From NCBI GenBank assembly GCA_949825045.1, contig OX463822.1, positions 31,188,703 through 31,252,702 of the forward strand: a stretch of DNA of 64,000 bases, read 5' to 3'. A program made the translations under genes and the position numbers. The DNA is from Argyresthia goedartella. Its lineage: Eukaryota; Arthropoda; Insecta; Lepidoptera; Argyresthiidae. Below the pieces are notes generated by a model that ran no database searches, was not told where the DNA came from, and saw only the letters and a list, made by a program, of their open reading frames with translations. How positions within the stretch are numbered: the stretch's first letter is position 1; each line of letters opens with the position of its first letter. Positions 43,165-52,502 of this stretch are shown here, piece by piece.

Positions 43165-43380
43165 AATAAAACCGGCCCAGTGCGAGTCGGACTCGCGCAC
43201 GAAGGGTTCCGTACCACCGTAAAATTGCGAAATGGTGTGGAGTGAATAGTTTGGATTTTACATAGCAAAATGTTGTTTACAAAGTTATTGGCGCGGCTAC
43301 TTTCACACTCCATGTACGTAACCAGGTGCATAACTTTGTATGTAGTATTGAAAGAATTGTTGTATGGGAGGAAATATTTA
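43165..43380 (-). mobile_element. R element, left part (level 1 of the nest)
   Basis: AAACCGGCCCAGTGCGAGTC, AAGGGTTCCGTACCACCG, TACTTTCACACTCCATGTAC and TTGTTGTATGGGAGG are R blocks in minus orientation. It stops at ...AAATATTTA, where the mariner begins. The rest of the same element resumes at 56681. Compared with the intact copy at 24907, the halves join exactly when one TA is removed. Confidence 0.9.
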
Positions 43381-44044
43381 CAAAGTCAGGTCATAAGTTC
43401 TGTCACACAATAAAAACTTTTGAATTTAGAACGCTGGCCACAAGAAAAGTTTATTGAATTCGAATTTCGAATTTTTTATGAAAATAAAAATACGTACTTT
43501 TTAGAATTTTCCTCATTTTTAAATATGGAGTGGACACTTAAAGAAGACCGTGTCGCAGTTATTGCGTTGCATCGTTGCGGTTACGCGCCAATTCAGATTT
43601 TCGACTTACTGAAAAATTTGAATATAACCAAAAGATTCGTTTATCGTACCATAAAATAATAAGGTGTACGCACACAGCAGTGAAGAAGCGAGCAACCGTA
43701 TTCCGCGTGTCCAACGAGGTCATTTTCCATCCTCGCTCATGGTTTGGTTGGGAGTCTCTTATTGGGGCTTAATTGAGGTACATTTTTGTGAGAAAGGCGT
43801 AAAAACGAATGCAGTTGTGTATCAAAATACAGTCCTCAAGAACCTTGTGGAACCTGTTTCTCATACCATGTTTAATAACAGGCACTGGGTATTCCAACAA
43901 GATTCTGCGCCAGCTCATAGAGCGAAAAGCACACAAGACTGGCTGGCGGCGCGTGAAATCGACTTCATCCGGCACGAAGACTGGCCCTCCTCCAGTCCAG
44001 ATTTGAGTCCGTTAGATTACAAGATATGGCAACACTTGGAGGAA
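43381..44044 (+). pseudogene. DD37D mariner transposase, 5' part (level 2)
   Basis: The terminal repeat CAAAGTCAGGTCATAAGTTC begins at 43381 after a TA. A DNA-binding start (ATG at 43525, MEWTLKEDRVAVIALHRCGY, 44 codons) is followed at once, in another frame, by the catalytic part from 43664: HSSEEASNRIPRVQRGHF, FCEKGVKTNAVVYQNT, FQQDSAPAHRAKSTQDWL, SPDLSPLDYKIWQHLE. The spacing between the D of QQD and the D of PLDY is 37 residues, which is the maT-type DD37D signature. The N-terminal linker and the first catalytic Asp are deleted, so this copy was already dead or non-autonomous. The frame is cut at 44044 by LINE-1; its last 50 codons lie at 56400-56560. Confidence 0.88.
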
Positions 44045-45070
44045 CGACCGAATCTATTCCTTCTGTGAAAAATTCAACGTATTTCATCACTCCCAAAATG
44101 GTTTTCGGAAAAATCATTCAACTACTCTCGCCGTCTTTAAATTCACACAGGAAATTCTTAATATACTTAGAAATAAACATTACGCTGTTGGTATACTGAT
44201 CGACATGACGAAAGCTTATGATAAAGTTCAGTTTAATATACTGTTGAATAAGTTAAACGGTGTGGGCATTAGAGGCAAAGCACACGACTGGCTTACTTCA
44301 TATTTACACAATAGAGAACAATACGTCCAAATAGAATATTATAATCAGACTACAAGAGAAATCGTATACCATAAATCTGACTGCATAACTACTCATGCCT
44401 CAATACCCCAAGGTAGCGTAATCGGATGCCTACTTTTTCTTATTTATATCAACGATCTCCCAAAAATTCTAAATGACCCTTGCATCCTATTTGCTGATGA
44501 CATATCCCTAGTTTCCTCCCACAAAAATAACGATAATATAAACGAAAAACTCACAAAATGCCTTGACACCATTACTGACTGGATGACTGACCACAACCTC
44601 GAAATAAATCCCCAGAAAACTAAATAACGTTTTATAACGTTTAATCCACATCAAAAACCGCCCCTCGATATCAACTTTAGCTATAATAATATTCCACTAG
44701 AAATAATAAAAGAGGCAAGTTTATTAGGAATTATCATAGACTCTCACTTAAATTGGAAGTCGCATGTACAGAAACTTAAAGGTAAAATATCTAAATTCTC
44801 ATATGCTTTAAGGGAAGTAAAAAAATCAACTAACACCGCCACTGCTCTTTCAGCATACTACGCACACGCACATTCCTTACTTAATTATGGCATCATACTG
44901 TGGGGAAACAGCACCGACGCTCCACAATTATTTAGACTACAGAAAAAGCTGCTGAGAATTATAGCAAACATAGAACCAACACACACATGTAAACCACATT
45001 TCAAAACATATAGCATCCTCACCCTCCCCTCTATTTACTTATTCGAAATAATAAAGCTAGTCAGAAAATA
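44045..45070 (+). pseudogene. LINE-1: CR1-type RT fragment, 5' part (level 3)
   Basis: It starts abruptly inside the RT (DRIYSFCEKFN, then QNGFRKNHSTTLAV). It continues with motif A IDMTKAYDKV, B SIPQGSVIGCLLFLIYINDL and C LFADDISL, a stop at 44625-44627, then SHLNWKSHV, HSLLNYGIILWGNSTDA and FEIIKLVRK. It is clearly related to LINE-2 but is a different subfamily. It breaks off at 45070 where LINE-2 inserted and resumes near 55793. It is 5'-truncated, with no ORF1 or endonuclease. Confidence 0.85.
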
Positions 45071-45279
45071 GATTTCAGATTTCAGATTTCAGATTTCAGA
45101 TTTCTTTATTGCAATAATCATGTGTCATTACAGTTCTTATATGTAATTCAAGAGGTACATGACACCCTGTAAGGGCACTACAATATGATTAAACTAATTC
45201 CTTAATTGCTAGCTTATAATTGTCTATTTCTAGTATTATTTAATTATACATATTTTCTTATCTATTGTGTACTTTAACA

Positions 45280-46818
45280 TTAATTATCACTGAAAAATTC
45301 TTGAAGAGAATAGTAACATTTCTGGATCAAGTACTTATTGAGGGTTATTTTGAATAAAGTATTGTCTTTTATATTTTGTATGTGATATGGTAGAGCATTG
45401 AAAACTTTTGCTGCCATTGAGTGGGGACCAGAGTTTATGATTTCTAGTTTAGCAATCTTGGTGGCTAGGCGTTGTTGTGATCTAAGGCCCTCAGGGCGAG
45501 TATGTTGTGGAAAAAGAGGCATATTATTCCTGACAAAGACGCTGATTTCTAAAATATAGAGCGCTGTCATAGTTAAAATATTATATTCCACAAAATATCT
45601 TCTACAGCTCGTCCTCGCGTCTATATTAGCCAGAATTCTAATACATTTTTTTTGTAATATAAAGACGTTTTTTGCGTCTGTGCTATTGCCCCAAAGAATT
45701 ATACCGTACCTAAGCCAGGCTTGTGCATACGCATGATAAGCGCATGTTGCCGTCCTGAGGTCTGTAGTTTTTTTCAGCTCTGATAGGGCATATATAAAGC
45801 TTGAGAGCTTACCAGTTATCTTTAGAATGTGGCTTTTCCAATTTAAATTATTATCTAAATTGATACCTAGGAGACAAGAAGTCTCTACATTTTCTATTAC
45901 AGTTCCGTTAAATTTATAGTTTATAATATCTAGGGGTCGTTTTTGGTAAGGTCTAAATTCCATTAATTTGGTTTTGTTAAAGTTAATTTCTAAGTTATGG
46001 TCATCTAACCAAGTTTTAATGCTATTTAGGTGTGAGTTTAGGTCTATAATTAATTTCTCTACGTTTTGACTAGGAAAAATCAGGGATATATCATCTGCAA
46101 ATAGCGTACATGGTATATTAATAGTATTAGGTAGATCATTTATATATATTAAAAAAAGTAAACATCCGAGCACGCTACCCTGCGGGATCGATTTGGTTAA
46201 TTCTACTTCATTTGATCGTTTTTTACCGATTCGCTTGGTAGTTGAGTTATAATGTTCTATATCAACATATTGTATTCGGTTGCGCAAGTACGATGAAAAC
46301 CAGTTGAAAGCAATACCTCTCACTCCCACACCATAGAGTTTTTCCAAAAGAGCTCCGTATAAGACTCGATCATAAGCTTTGCTCATGTCTAAGAGAACTC
46401 CAATGGCATGTTTTTTATCGTTCAGTATTTTTAAAATCTCGTTAACATATGTAATTACTGCTAATGTAGTCGATCGACCCTTACGGAAACCATTCTGATT
46501 ATTGTTGAATATATTAAATTTTTCGCAAAAATTGTAGATACGTTTGTACATAGCGGATTCAATTATTTTAGAAAAGGTGGGAAGAAGAGCAATCGGGCGA
46601 TAATTATTACAATCGCTACGGCTGCCGCTCTTGTGTAAAGGTTTTACTATAGTTATTTTTAGTTTTTCTGGTACGACGCCTTGTGTAAAAGACTGATTAA
46701 TAATAAAAGACAAAGGTGGGGACAGTTCCAATGCACATTCCTTTATCAGCGTTGGAGGTAACTCATCAAAACCACAACTTCTTTTGCTTTTTAGTTTCCG
46801 TATTAATGAAAAAACTTC
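45280..46818 (-). CDS. LINE-2 ORF2, reverse transcriptase part
   Basis: The 3' half of ORF2, about 510 codons. It opens directly at the LTR junction (the few codons before EVFSLIRKLKSKR come from the LTR). RT motifs: IVKPLHKSG, QNGFRKGRSTTLAV, A VLLDMSKAYDRV, B SIPQGSVLGCLLFLIYINDL and C LFADDISL. C-terminal blocks WLRYGIILWGNSTDA, FNALPYHIQN and CYYSLQEFFSDN precede the stop. All catalytic aspartates (DM in A, FADD in C) are present. The N-terminal endonuclease part lies beyond the BEL element at 52503-53830, in a compatible frame. Confidence 0.88.
   Translation of the reverse strand, partial: EVFSLIRKLKSKRSCGFDELPPTLIKECALELSPPLSFIINQSFTQGVVPEKLKITIVKPLHKSGSRSDCNNYRPIALLPTFSKIIESAMYKRIYNFCEKFNIFNNNQNGFRKGRSTTLAVITYVNEILKILNDKKHAIGVLLDMSKAYDRVLYGALLEKLYGVGVRGIAFNWFSSYLRNRIQYVDIEHYNSTTKRIGKKRSNEVELTKSIPQGSVLGCLLFLIYINDLPNTINIPCTLFADDISLIFPSQNVEKLIIDLNSHLNSIKTWLDDHNLEINFNKTKLMEFRPYQKRPLDIINYKFNGTVIENVETSCLLGINLDNNLNWKSHILKITGKLSSFIYALSELKKTTDLRTATCAYHAYAQAWLRYGIILWGNSTDAKNVFILQKKCIRILANIDARTSCRRYFVEYNILTMTALYILEISVFVRNNMPLFPQHTRPEGLRSQQRLATKIAKLEIINSGPHSMAAKVFNALPYHIQNIKDNTLFKITLNKYLIQKCYYSLQEFFSDN
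46814..46818 (+). repeat. 5-bp target duplication, left
   Basis: ACTTC directly before the 5' LTR, matched by ACTTC at 52503-52507 directly after the 3' LTR. Confidence 0.95.
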
Positions 46819-47094
46819 TGTCAAAATGACATCATAGCATCAATGTACAGCGCCATCTAGTCTTCCATAGTACGAACCACCTCACCCACAACTATACCCT
46901 AAATCAATACCTTTAGAGGTGGTTCGACTAATAAAGGCTAGATGGCGCTAATTAACCATATCTTATAAATTCCGTTCAACTCGATTTAACCACCATTCTC
47001 GCATTAGAGCCCGAGCTGCGAATACCTTGTACAAACCGAATTAAATATCTTCAGATAAAACCTAAACACCTATTATTTGGGGCACCCATTTTCA
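46819..47094 (+). repeat. 5' LTR (276 bp)
   Basis: TGTCAAAATGACATCATAGC ... GGCACCCATTTTCA. It contains AATAAA at 46930-46935. Two nested stem arms, AGCGCCATCTAG (46849-46860) with 46938-46949 and CGAACCACCTC (46873-46883) with 46916-46926, bracket that signal. It differs from the 3' LTR by five substitutions, all in one stretch of about 16 bp (near 47005-47020). Confidence 0.95.
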
Positions 47095-47112
47095 TGGTGA
47101 CCCCGACGTTCG
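47095..47112 (+). promoter_or_regulatory. Primer-binding site
   Basis: TGGTGACCCCGACGTTCG directly follows the 5' LTR. TGG complements a tRNA CCA end, and the rest most resembles the 3' end of an arginine tRNA. The tRNA identity is a guess from memory of insect tRNAs. Confidence 0.7.
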
Positions 47113-47806
47113 AAATAACGCAGTGAAGAAATTGGACGGAAGAAACCTGCAAATACGCCGCCGCGCCGCCCGCGACAAGGACAAAGGCGCGAGCACATGG
47201 TCGCAGCCATCTTGCGTATTGCCGCGTTATTGCCGCGTATTCGTTTCAACAGCCGTCTGAAATTCGTTCCTGCATTAGAACAAGTAAAAGCGACCACGAG
47301 GCGTCGAAGAAAGTGATCCTGCAAGGCGAAACCCCAGGAAAACACACTAAGACATCACCACGTGCGTCCCGCGTGTGCCCCCAACATCTGAAGACCATCA
47401 GCCGAGAATCAAATCACCGAGCAGCCGAAACCCAACGGACATACAAGGAGCAGCATATCCGAAGCCCGGTGGAGCGTCCAGCCGAGACTGGACTCGAGAC
47501 CCGTCGGAAGCCGAGGAGCCGCCCCTGCTGTTGGAAGAAAGGCGCGCCAGAGACGAGAGACATAAAAACATAAGTATCTACCGATCACGTGAGTTGGCAC
47601 AAAATTTCACCCCCATTTATTTTATCTATACACCGTTATTAGTAGGTAAATTATTGGTAAATTTCGACATTTCCATATGATGATATCAAGGAACGCGATA
47701 GTGTCTGTATGACGCACAAACGAGACTCTGAGGAAATTCGTCGTTAATCTACCTATCAAACAATATCTATCTATATCTATCTATCTAAATATTCCCATTA
47801 GCTAAA
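47113..47806 (+). other. BEL leader with a relic copy of pol sequence
   Basis: About 700 bp without a long supported frame. Positions 47670-47755 (TGATATCAAGGAACGCGATA and following) align with 49871-49957 in the protease-RT linker of the same element, at roughly three-quarters identity by eye and including ATGACGCA and CGAGA-TCTGAGG. A TATC-rich run lies at 47765-47788 before the gag ATG. Confidence 0.7.
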
Positions 47807-50800
47807 ATGCCCAATAACGACGTGGCAACCGTAGAGAAATCTAAACCTGAGAGCATATCAGAACTAATAAGAAAGCGAGGGATTATAAAAGGGAAAATGA
47901 CCCTATTTGTCAAATTTATAGCATCCATAAAACCCGAAACGATAACTGCCGAACAAATAATCGAGCTTGGGCTGCGCACAGACAAAATGCAACTCGAGTT
48001 TTTACAGTTTGATAAAATACAAAGTAATATCGAAACCCTCTGCTCAGATATTGACAAGCAGTTACTCGAAAGAGACTCCTTCGAATCTCAGTATTATCAA
48101 TACATAGCTAAAGCCAAAGGCACTTTAAATCAAAAAGCGACAGACCAGACCGACTTACAAGAACCTACACATCATTGCAAACATAGCTCAGATACTAGCG
48201 ATTCCATTAGGTACCCAGATATTAGCCTACCCTCATTTAATGGAGACATTACACAGTGGATCGAATTCCGAGATACTTTCGACGCACTTATAAATCAGGG
48301 TAACCTGAAGCCCATACAAAAATATAAATATTTGAAAAGTTGTCTAAAGGGCAGTGCTTTGGAAGTTATAGGAGCGCTAGAATATTCGGAGGAAGGGTAC
48401 AGCATAGCATGGCAATTACTTTGCGAACGCTATAATAACCCAAAAGTATTGGTCTACAATCATTTGCGAGCGCTTTTCGGCATCGATAGCGTACAATCGA
48501 ATCCAATGGCACTAAGGGGCATGGGTGATAACATATCGAAACACCTTAGAACCCTAAGAAGCTTAAATATAGCAACCGAAAACTGGGATATATTGATAAT
48601 TTTCTTTTTATCTAGCAAGCTAGAAAAGTCACTACAACTAAAATGGGAAGAAAAATCCAACTCACGTGAACTTCCTACATTACAGGATTTCAAGACTTTT
48701 TTGAGGTCCCGAGCTGACCTTTTGGAGTCGATGAACAGCAACCAAGCTGTTGAAAATACAAACCGGAATTCGAGTAATACAACTGAAAAGGCGATGATAA
48801 CCACGTCCCGCAACAATCCGGAAGCTAACAAGGTAACAAAACCACCTACTACCCAGCATAATCACTGCCCTTTTTGCAAGGGCACCCACTACCTAAATCA
48901 GTGTACACAGTTCCTAGCCCTTAGCCCTATAGCTCGCTGCCGAGCTGCGAAGAGGTTACGACTCTGCACTAACTGCCTGAGATCGAATCACGCGGTGCCG
49001 AACTGCCGAGCCAGCAAGTGTACCAAGTGTTCAGGTAAACATCATACTTTGTTACACATACCTACTATACCTACTCCAGCGAACGAGCAATCTATTTATA
49101 ATCCCGAGCGATTACCTACACAACCGAACACATCTCGTCCTACCTATAATCCCGAGCGATTACCTACACAACCGAGCGTATCTCGTCCTATGACGCTATA
49201 CACCCCACAACAACAATCTACATCCGAAAATCAATCTATAAACTTGCATATTAAGCAAATCAACACGTCAAATGACAATGCTTGTTCACAGCCGATGCAA
49301 AACAAGCATGTTTTCTTATCTACAGCTGTAGTAAACATAACCGATCACGAAAACAAACAACAAAGCATGAGAATCCTATTGGATTCCGGCTCGCAATCGT
49401 GCTACATAACAGAAAGGGCACACAAAAAACTAAACCTACCTGTACACAACACAGATACCGATGTCATGGGTATCAGCAACACAATAATAAACGTTAAACA
49501 CTATTGTAACGTTATTATTCACTCTAGAACCGAACCATTTTCTGTGGATCTATCTTGCTATATTGTACCTACAATCTGCAACCTACCTAACTATGATATA
49601 GGAAATCTTATCATACCTAAACGATTCCGACTGGCTGATGATGGATTCAATTCAGCCGGCGAAATCGACATGATACTGGGCGCCGAAAAATTCTATGACC
49701 TATTGTGCGTAAACCGACACGAATTAGGAACTAACTTACCGACTTTGCAAAAAACCAAATTGGGCTGGATCGTGACTGGCTCGACGACGGGGCCAGTACG
49801 CCAGCAAACTAGATGTCATTTCATTCAACAACAAATGAGAAGCATTTTCGAAACTGAGGAAAATTCCACACTTTCCAATGATGATATCACGGAGTGCGAA
49901 AGTGTCTTTATGACGCATAATCGAGATTCTGAGGGAAAGTTTGTCGTAAAAATACCTCTAAAAGAACCTGCTTCAAGTTTAGGTAGATCAAGACACATTG
50001 CCTATAAGAGATTTCTGTCATTAGAAAACAAATTTAGTAAAAATTCAGAATATAAAAAACAATACGTCCAATTCATGAGAGATTTCCAACAAGCGGGCCG
50101 CATGAAAGAGATGGAATACTCCAATGTAGGACCCCAAGTCTACTTACCGCATCACGCGGTAATTAATATCGAAAAATTATCAACCCCAGTGAGGGTTGTC
50201 TTTGACGCATCATGTCCAACAGACACTGGAAAATCGCTTAACGATATTCAATATAAGGGTACGATATTTCAAGATAGCCTAATCAATATACTAGTAAGAT
50301 TTAGAACTTACAAATTTGTAGTAAATGCAGATATACAGAAAATGTTTTGCCAGGTCAATATTGATCAATCACAACAAAACCTACAAAATATACTATGGAG
50401 GGAAAACTCAACCGATCCTCTACGTACCTACACATTAACTACTCTCAGTTTTGGCTTGAAGGCGGCCCCCTACATAGCCACGAGATGCCTACTGCAGCTA
50501 GCAACCGAATTCGAAGGTAAATACCCTACAGCAGCCGAAGCAATAAAAGGTTCATTCTACTACGATGACTGGATCTATGGAGGCGACGACGAAGCAGCGC
50601 TAATCGAGACAGCAACGCAAGTAGCGGCCATCCTGCGTACAGCCTGCTTCAATCTACGAAAATGGAAGTCGAACTCAAAAACCATATTAAAAAGGGTATG
50701 TAACACCGACTCAACAAATCCGACCGAGAGCGGAAATAACACACAAATACAAACAAAGGACACAGAACAAACTATATCCTTAGTTAACCCAACAAACATC

Positions 50801-51043
50801 GAGAATAATTTCATAGATAAATTGTTTCATAAATATTCAAACGACAAAAAATTATCGCGAGTGTTTGCCTATACTCTGCGATTCATCAATAACCTACAAA
50901 ATCCTTGTAATAAAATAAGCGGACCGCTGTCCGTTCAAGAATTAAATGATTCGATGCATAAACTAATTATGCGCGCACAAATAACATCAACTACCTACAA
51001 TAAGAACTACTCCTTCACCGCCATTCCACACAACATTTTGTGA
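47807..51043 (+). CDS. BEL/Pao gag-protease-RT polyprotein, internally deleted
   Basis: 1078 codons from ATG. Residues 140-285 are the gag domain typical of BEL/Pao (PDISLPSFNGDITQWIEF, FLSSKLEKSLQLKWEE). Zinc knuckles are at about 350-416 (HCPFCKGTHYLNQC, CTNCLRSNHAVPNC). YNPERLPTQP occurs twice nearby (49100-49170), a small in-frame duplication. The aspartic protease has LLDSGSQSCYI near 525. The RT is at about 790-960 with VRVVFDAS, NADIQKMFCQV and YYDDWIYGG. After NLRKWKSNS the frame jumps (about residue 965) to the KLSRVFAYTLRFINNL block that normally lies far downstream, past RNase H, so RNase H is gone. The frame stops at 51041-51043 just before the integrase core, in a different frame from it. 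Confidence 0.9.
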   Translation: MPNNDVATVEKSKPESISELIRKRGIIKGKMTLFVKFIASIKPETITAEQIIELGLRTDKMQLEFLQFDKIQSNIETLCSDIDKQLLERDSFESQYYQYIAKAKGTLNQKATDQTDLQEPTHHCKHSSDTSDSIRYPDISLPSFNGDITQWIEFRDTFDALINQGNLKPIQKYKYLKSCLKGSALEVIGALEYSEEGYSIAWQLLCERYNNPKVLVYNHLRALFGIDSVQSNPMALRGMGDNISKHLRTLRSLNIATENWDILIIFFLSSKLEKSLQLKWEEKSNSRELPTLQDFKTFLRSRADLLESMNSNQAVENTNRNSSNTTEKAMITTSRNNPEANKVTKPPTTQHNHCPFCKGTHYLNQCTQFLALSPIARCRAAKRLRLCTNCLRSNHAVPNCRASKCTKCSGKHHTLLHIPTIPTPANEQSIYNPERLPTQPNTSRPTYNPERLPTQPSVSRPMTLYTPQQQSTSENQSINLHIKQINTSNDNACSQPMQNKHVFLSTAVVNITDHENKQQSMRILLDSGSQSCYITERAHKKLNLPVHNTDTDVMGISNTIINVKHYCNVIIHSRTEPFSVDLSCYIVPTICNLPNYDIGNLIIPKRFRLADDGFNSAGEIDMILGAEKFYDLLCVNRHELGTNLPTLQKTKLGWIVTGSTTGPVRQQTRCHFIQQQMRSIFETEENSTLSNDDITECESVFMTHNRDSEGKFVVKIPLKEPASSLGRSRHIAYKRFLSLENKFSKNSEYKKQYVQFMRDFQQAGRMKEMEYSNVGPQVYLPHHAVINIEKLSTPVRVVFDASCPTDTGKSLNDIQYKGTIFQDSLINILVRFRTYKFVVNADIQKMFCQVNIDQSQQNLQNILWRENSTDPLRTYTLTTLSFGLKAAPYIATRCLLQLATEFEGKYPTAAEAIKGSFYYDDWIYGGDDEAALIETATQVAAILRTACFNLRKWKSNSKTILKRVCNTDSTNPTESGNNTQIQTKDTEQTISLVNPTNIENNFIDKLFHKYSNDKKLSRVFAYTLRFINNLQNPCNKISGPLSVQELNDSMHKLIMRAQITSTTYNKNYSFTAIPHNIL

Positions 51044-51956
51044 TTATGCTGGGCCCTATTCAATTCGAGATAGAAGGGGGCGTGGTTTCAAGTCTTACAA
51101 ATGTTGGATAGCTATGTTTGTTTGCTCATCGACAAGGGCAGTTCACATTGAGTTGGTTTCAGGTTTAGAATCACAAGCCTTTATTGCCGCCTTCCGGCGA
51201 TTCATATGCAGAAGAGGTAAACCAAGTCAAATGGTAAGTGACAACTCGACCACATTCCGTGGAGCAAATAATGATTTAGTAGAACTATACAGATACCTAA
51301 ACGAAAATTTTAGCGAACTTACCAACTTCCTTGCAAACGAAGGTATTTCCTGGAAATTCTTACCCCCCTACAGCCCGCATCTAGGCGGCCTACATGAAGC
51401 TGCAATTGGCAGCTGTAAGCTTCATCTTAAGAGGGTATTAAGTCAAGCCTTATTAACATTTGAAGAATTCTCTACGGTTCTTACTCAAATTGAGGCAATA
51501 TTAAACTCGCGCCCATTGTGTCCCATACCTAATGCTAATAATGATGATTTTCCCATTCTTACGCCAGCTCACTTTCTGATCGGTAGATCGTACACGTCTC
51601 TGGCGGACTACGAATACCAAGATGTATCAAGGAATAAGTTAAATCACTTCCAACAACTCCAACAGATACAACAGGACTTCTGGAAGCGGTGGTCTCGAGA
51701 GTACCTGGGTCTCCTACAGCAGAGGTGCAAGTGGAGGAGCACAAAGGGACCTAACCTCACCGTCGGCTCAATCGTGCTGGTGAAGGACGATCGCTTACCA
51801 CCCTGCCAGTGGAAGTTGGGACGCATCGCGAAGACACAAGACGGTCAAGATGGCGAAACGAGGGTCGCCGTCATCCAAACAACAAAAGGCCTTATCAAAC
51901 GAGCCTTCAATAATATTTGCCCCTTACCTATTTCTCTGTCAGATACCGACTATTAG
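51044..51956 (+). CDS. BEL/Pao integrase core, separate frame
   Basis: An integrase catalytic core followed by the C-terminal region. DYAGP, with the first catalytic Asp, is read from 51041 in this frame, before the first ATG at 51114. The second Asp is in MVSDNSTTF and the Glu in GGLHEAAIGS. ILNSRPLCP and the SIVLVKDDRLPPCQWKLGRI block close the protein, as expected for BEL/Pao. The N-terminal zinc domain (H2C2) and its linker are missing, deleted at the 51020-51041 junction, which also shifted the frame relative to the upstream polyprotein. The core may be structurally complete, but it lacks an obvious way to be made. Confidence 0.85.
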
Positions 51957-52226
51957 TTCTAAGTAATCAGTGTAGGTAGACAGGGACTATATAATTAATT
52001 AATCACTTTATTACACAAACAAGTGAAATGTAACCTAATTAACTACTGCCTACTTAATAAAAAAATACTTCTCTTGTGTTTTCTTCATAAGATCTAGAAT
52101 CTTTCTAGGTAGGTAACTAAAACAGAACGCTAGGAGTATACATAAATCTATTAATAAATTAGCTAGTCACATTCATAAATTACAGTTATATTTGTATACC
52201 TAGTAGAGTTTAGGCGCTCTGGAGTA
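51957..52226 (+). other. BEL 3' untranslated region
   Basis: AT-rich, no frame. The bases before the LTR (GGCGCTCTGGAGTA) are a poor polypurine tract. Confidence 0.7.
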
Positions 52227-52502
52227 TGTCAAAATGACATCATAGCATCAATGTACAGCGCCATCTAGTCTTCCATAGTACGAACCACCTCACCCACAAC
52301 TATACCCTAAATCAATACCTTTAGAGGTGGTTCGACTAATAAAGGCTAGATGGCGCTAATTAACCATATCTTATAAATTCCGTTCAACTCGATTTAACCA
52401 CCATTCTCGCATCAGAGCTCTTGCCGCGAATACCTTGTACAAACCGAATTAAATATCTTCAGATAAAACCTAAACACCTATTATTTGGGGCACCCATTTT
52501 CA
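52227..52502 (+). repeat. 3' LTR (276 bp)
   Basis: Same length and ends as the 5' LTR. The differing patch reads CATCAGAGCTCTTGCCGCG here and CATTAGAGCCCGAGCTGCG there. Confidence 0.95.

Larger units (their letters stand above)
46819..52502 (+). mobile_element. BEL/Pao LTR retrotransposon (level 5)
   Basis: A 5684-bp element bounded by 276-bp direct LTRs that start TG and end CA, with a 5-bp duplication of the host LINE. Internal order is leader, primer site, gag-protease-RT frame, integrase frame. The length is short for the family because the RNase H and integrase zinc regions are deleted. It lies opposite to its host LINE-2. Confidence 0.95.

Noticed and set aside
47313..47680. Short ORFs in the BEL leader as an extra gene
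   Set aside because: Low-complexity Arg/Pro/Glu composition in three overlapping frames; typical of a GC-rich leader.
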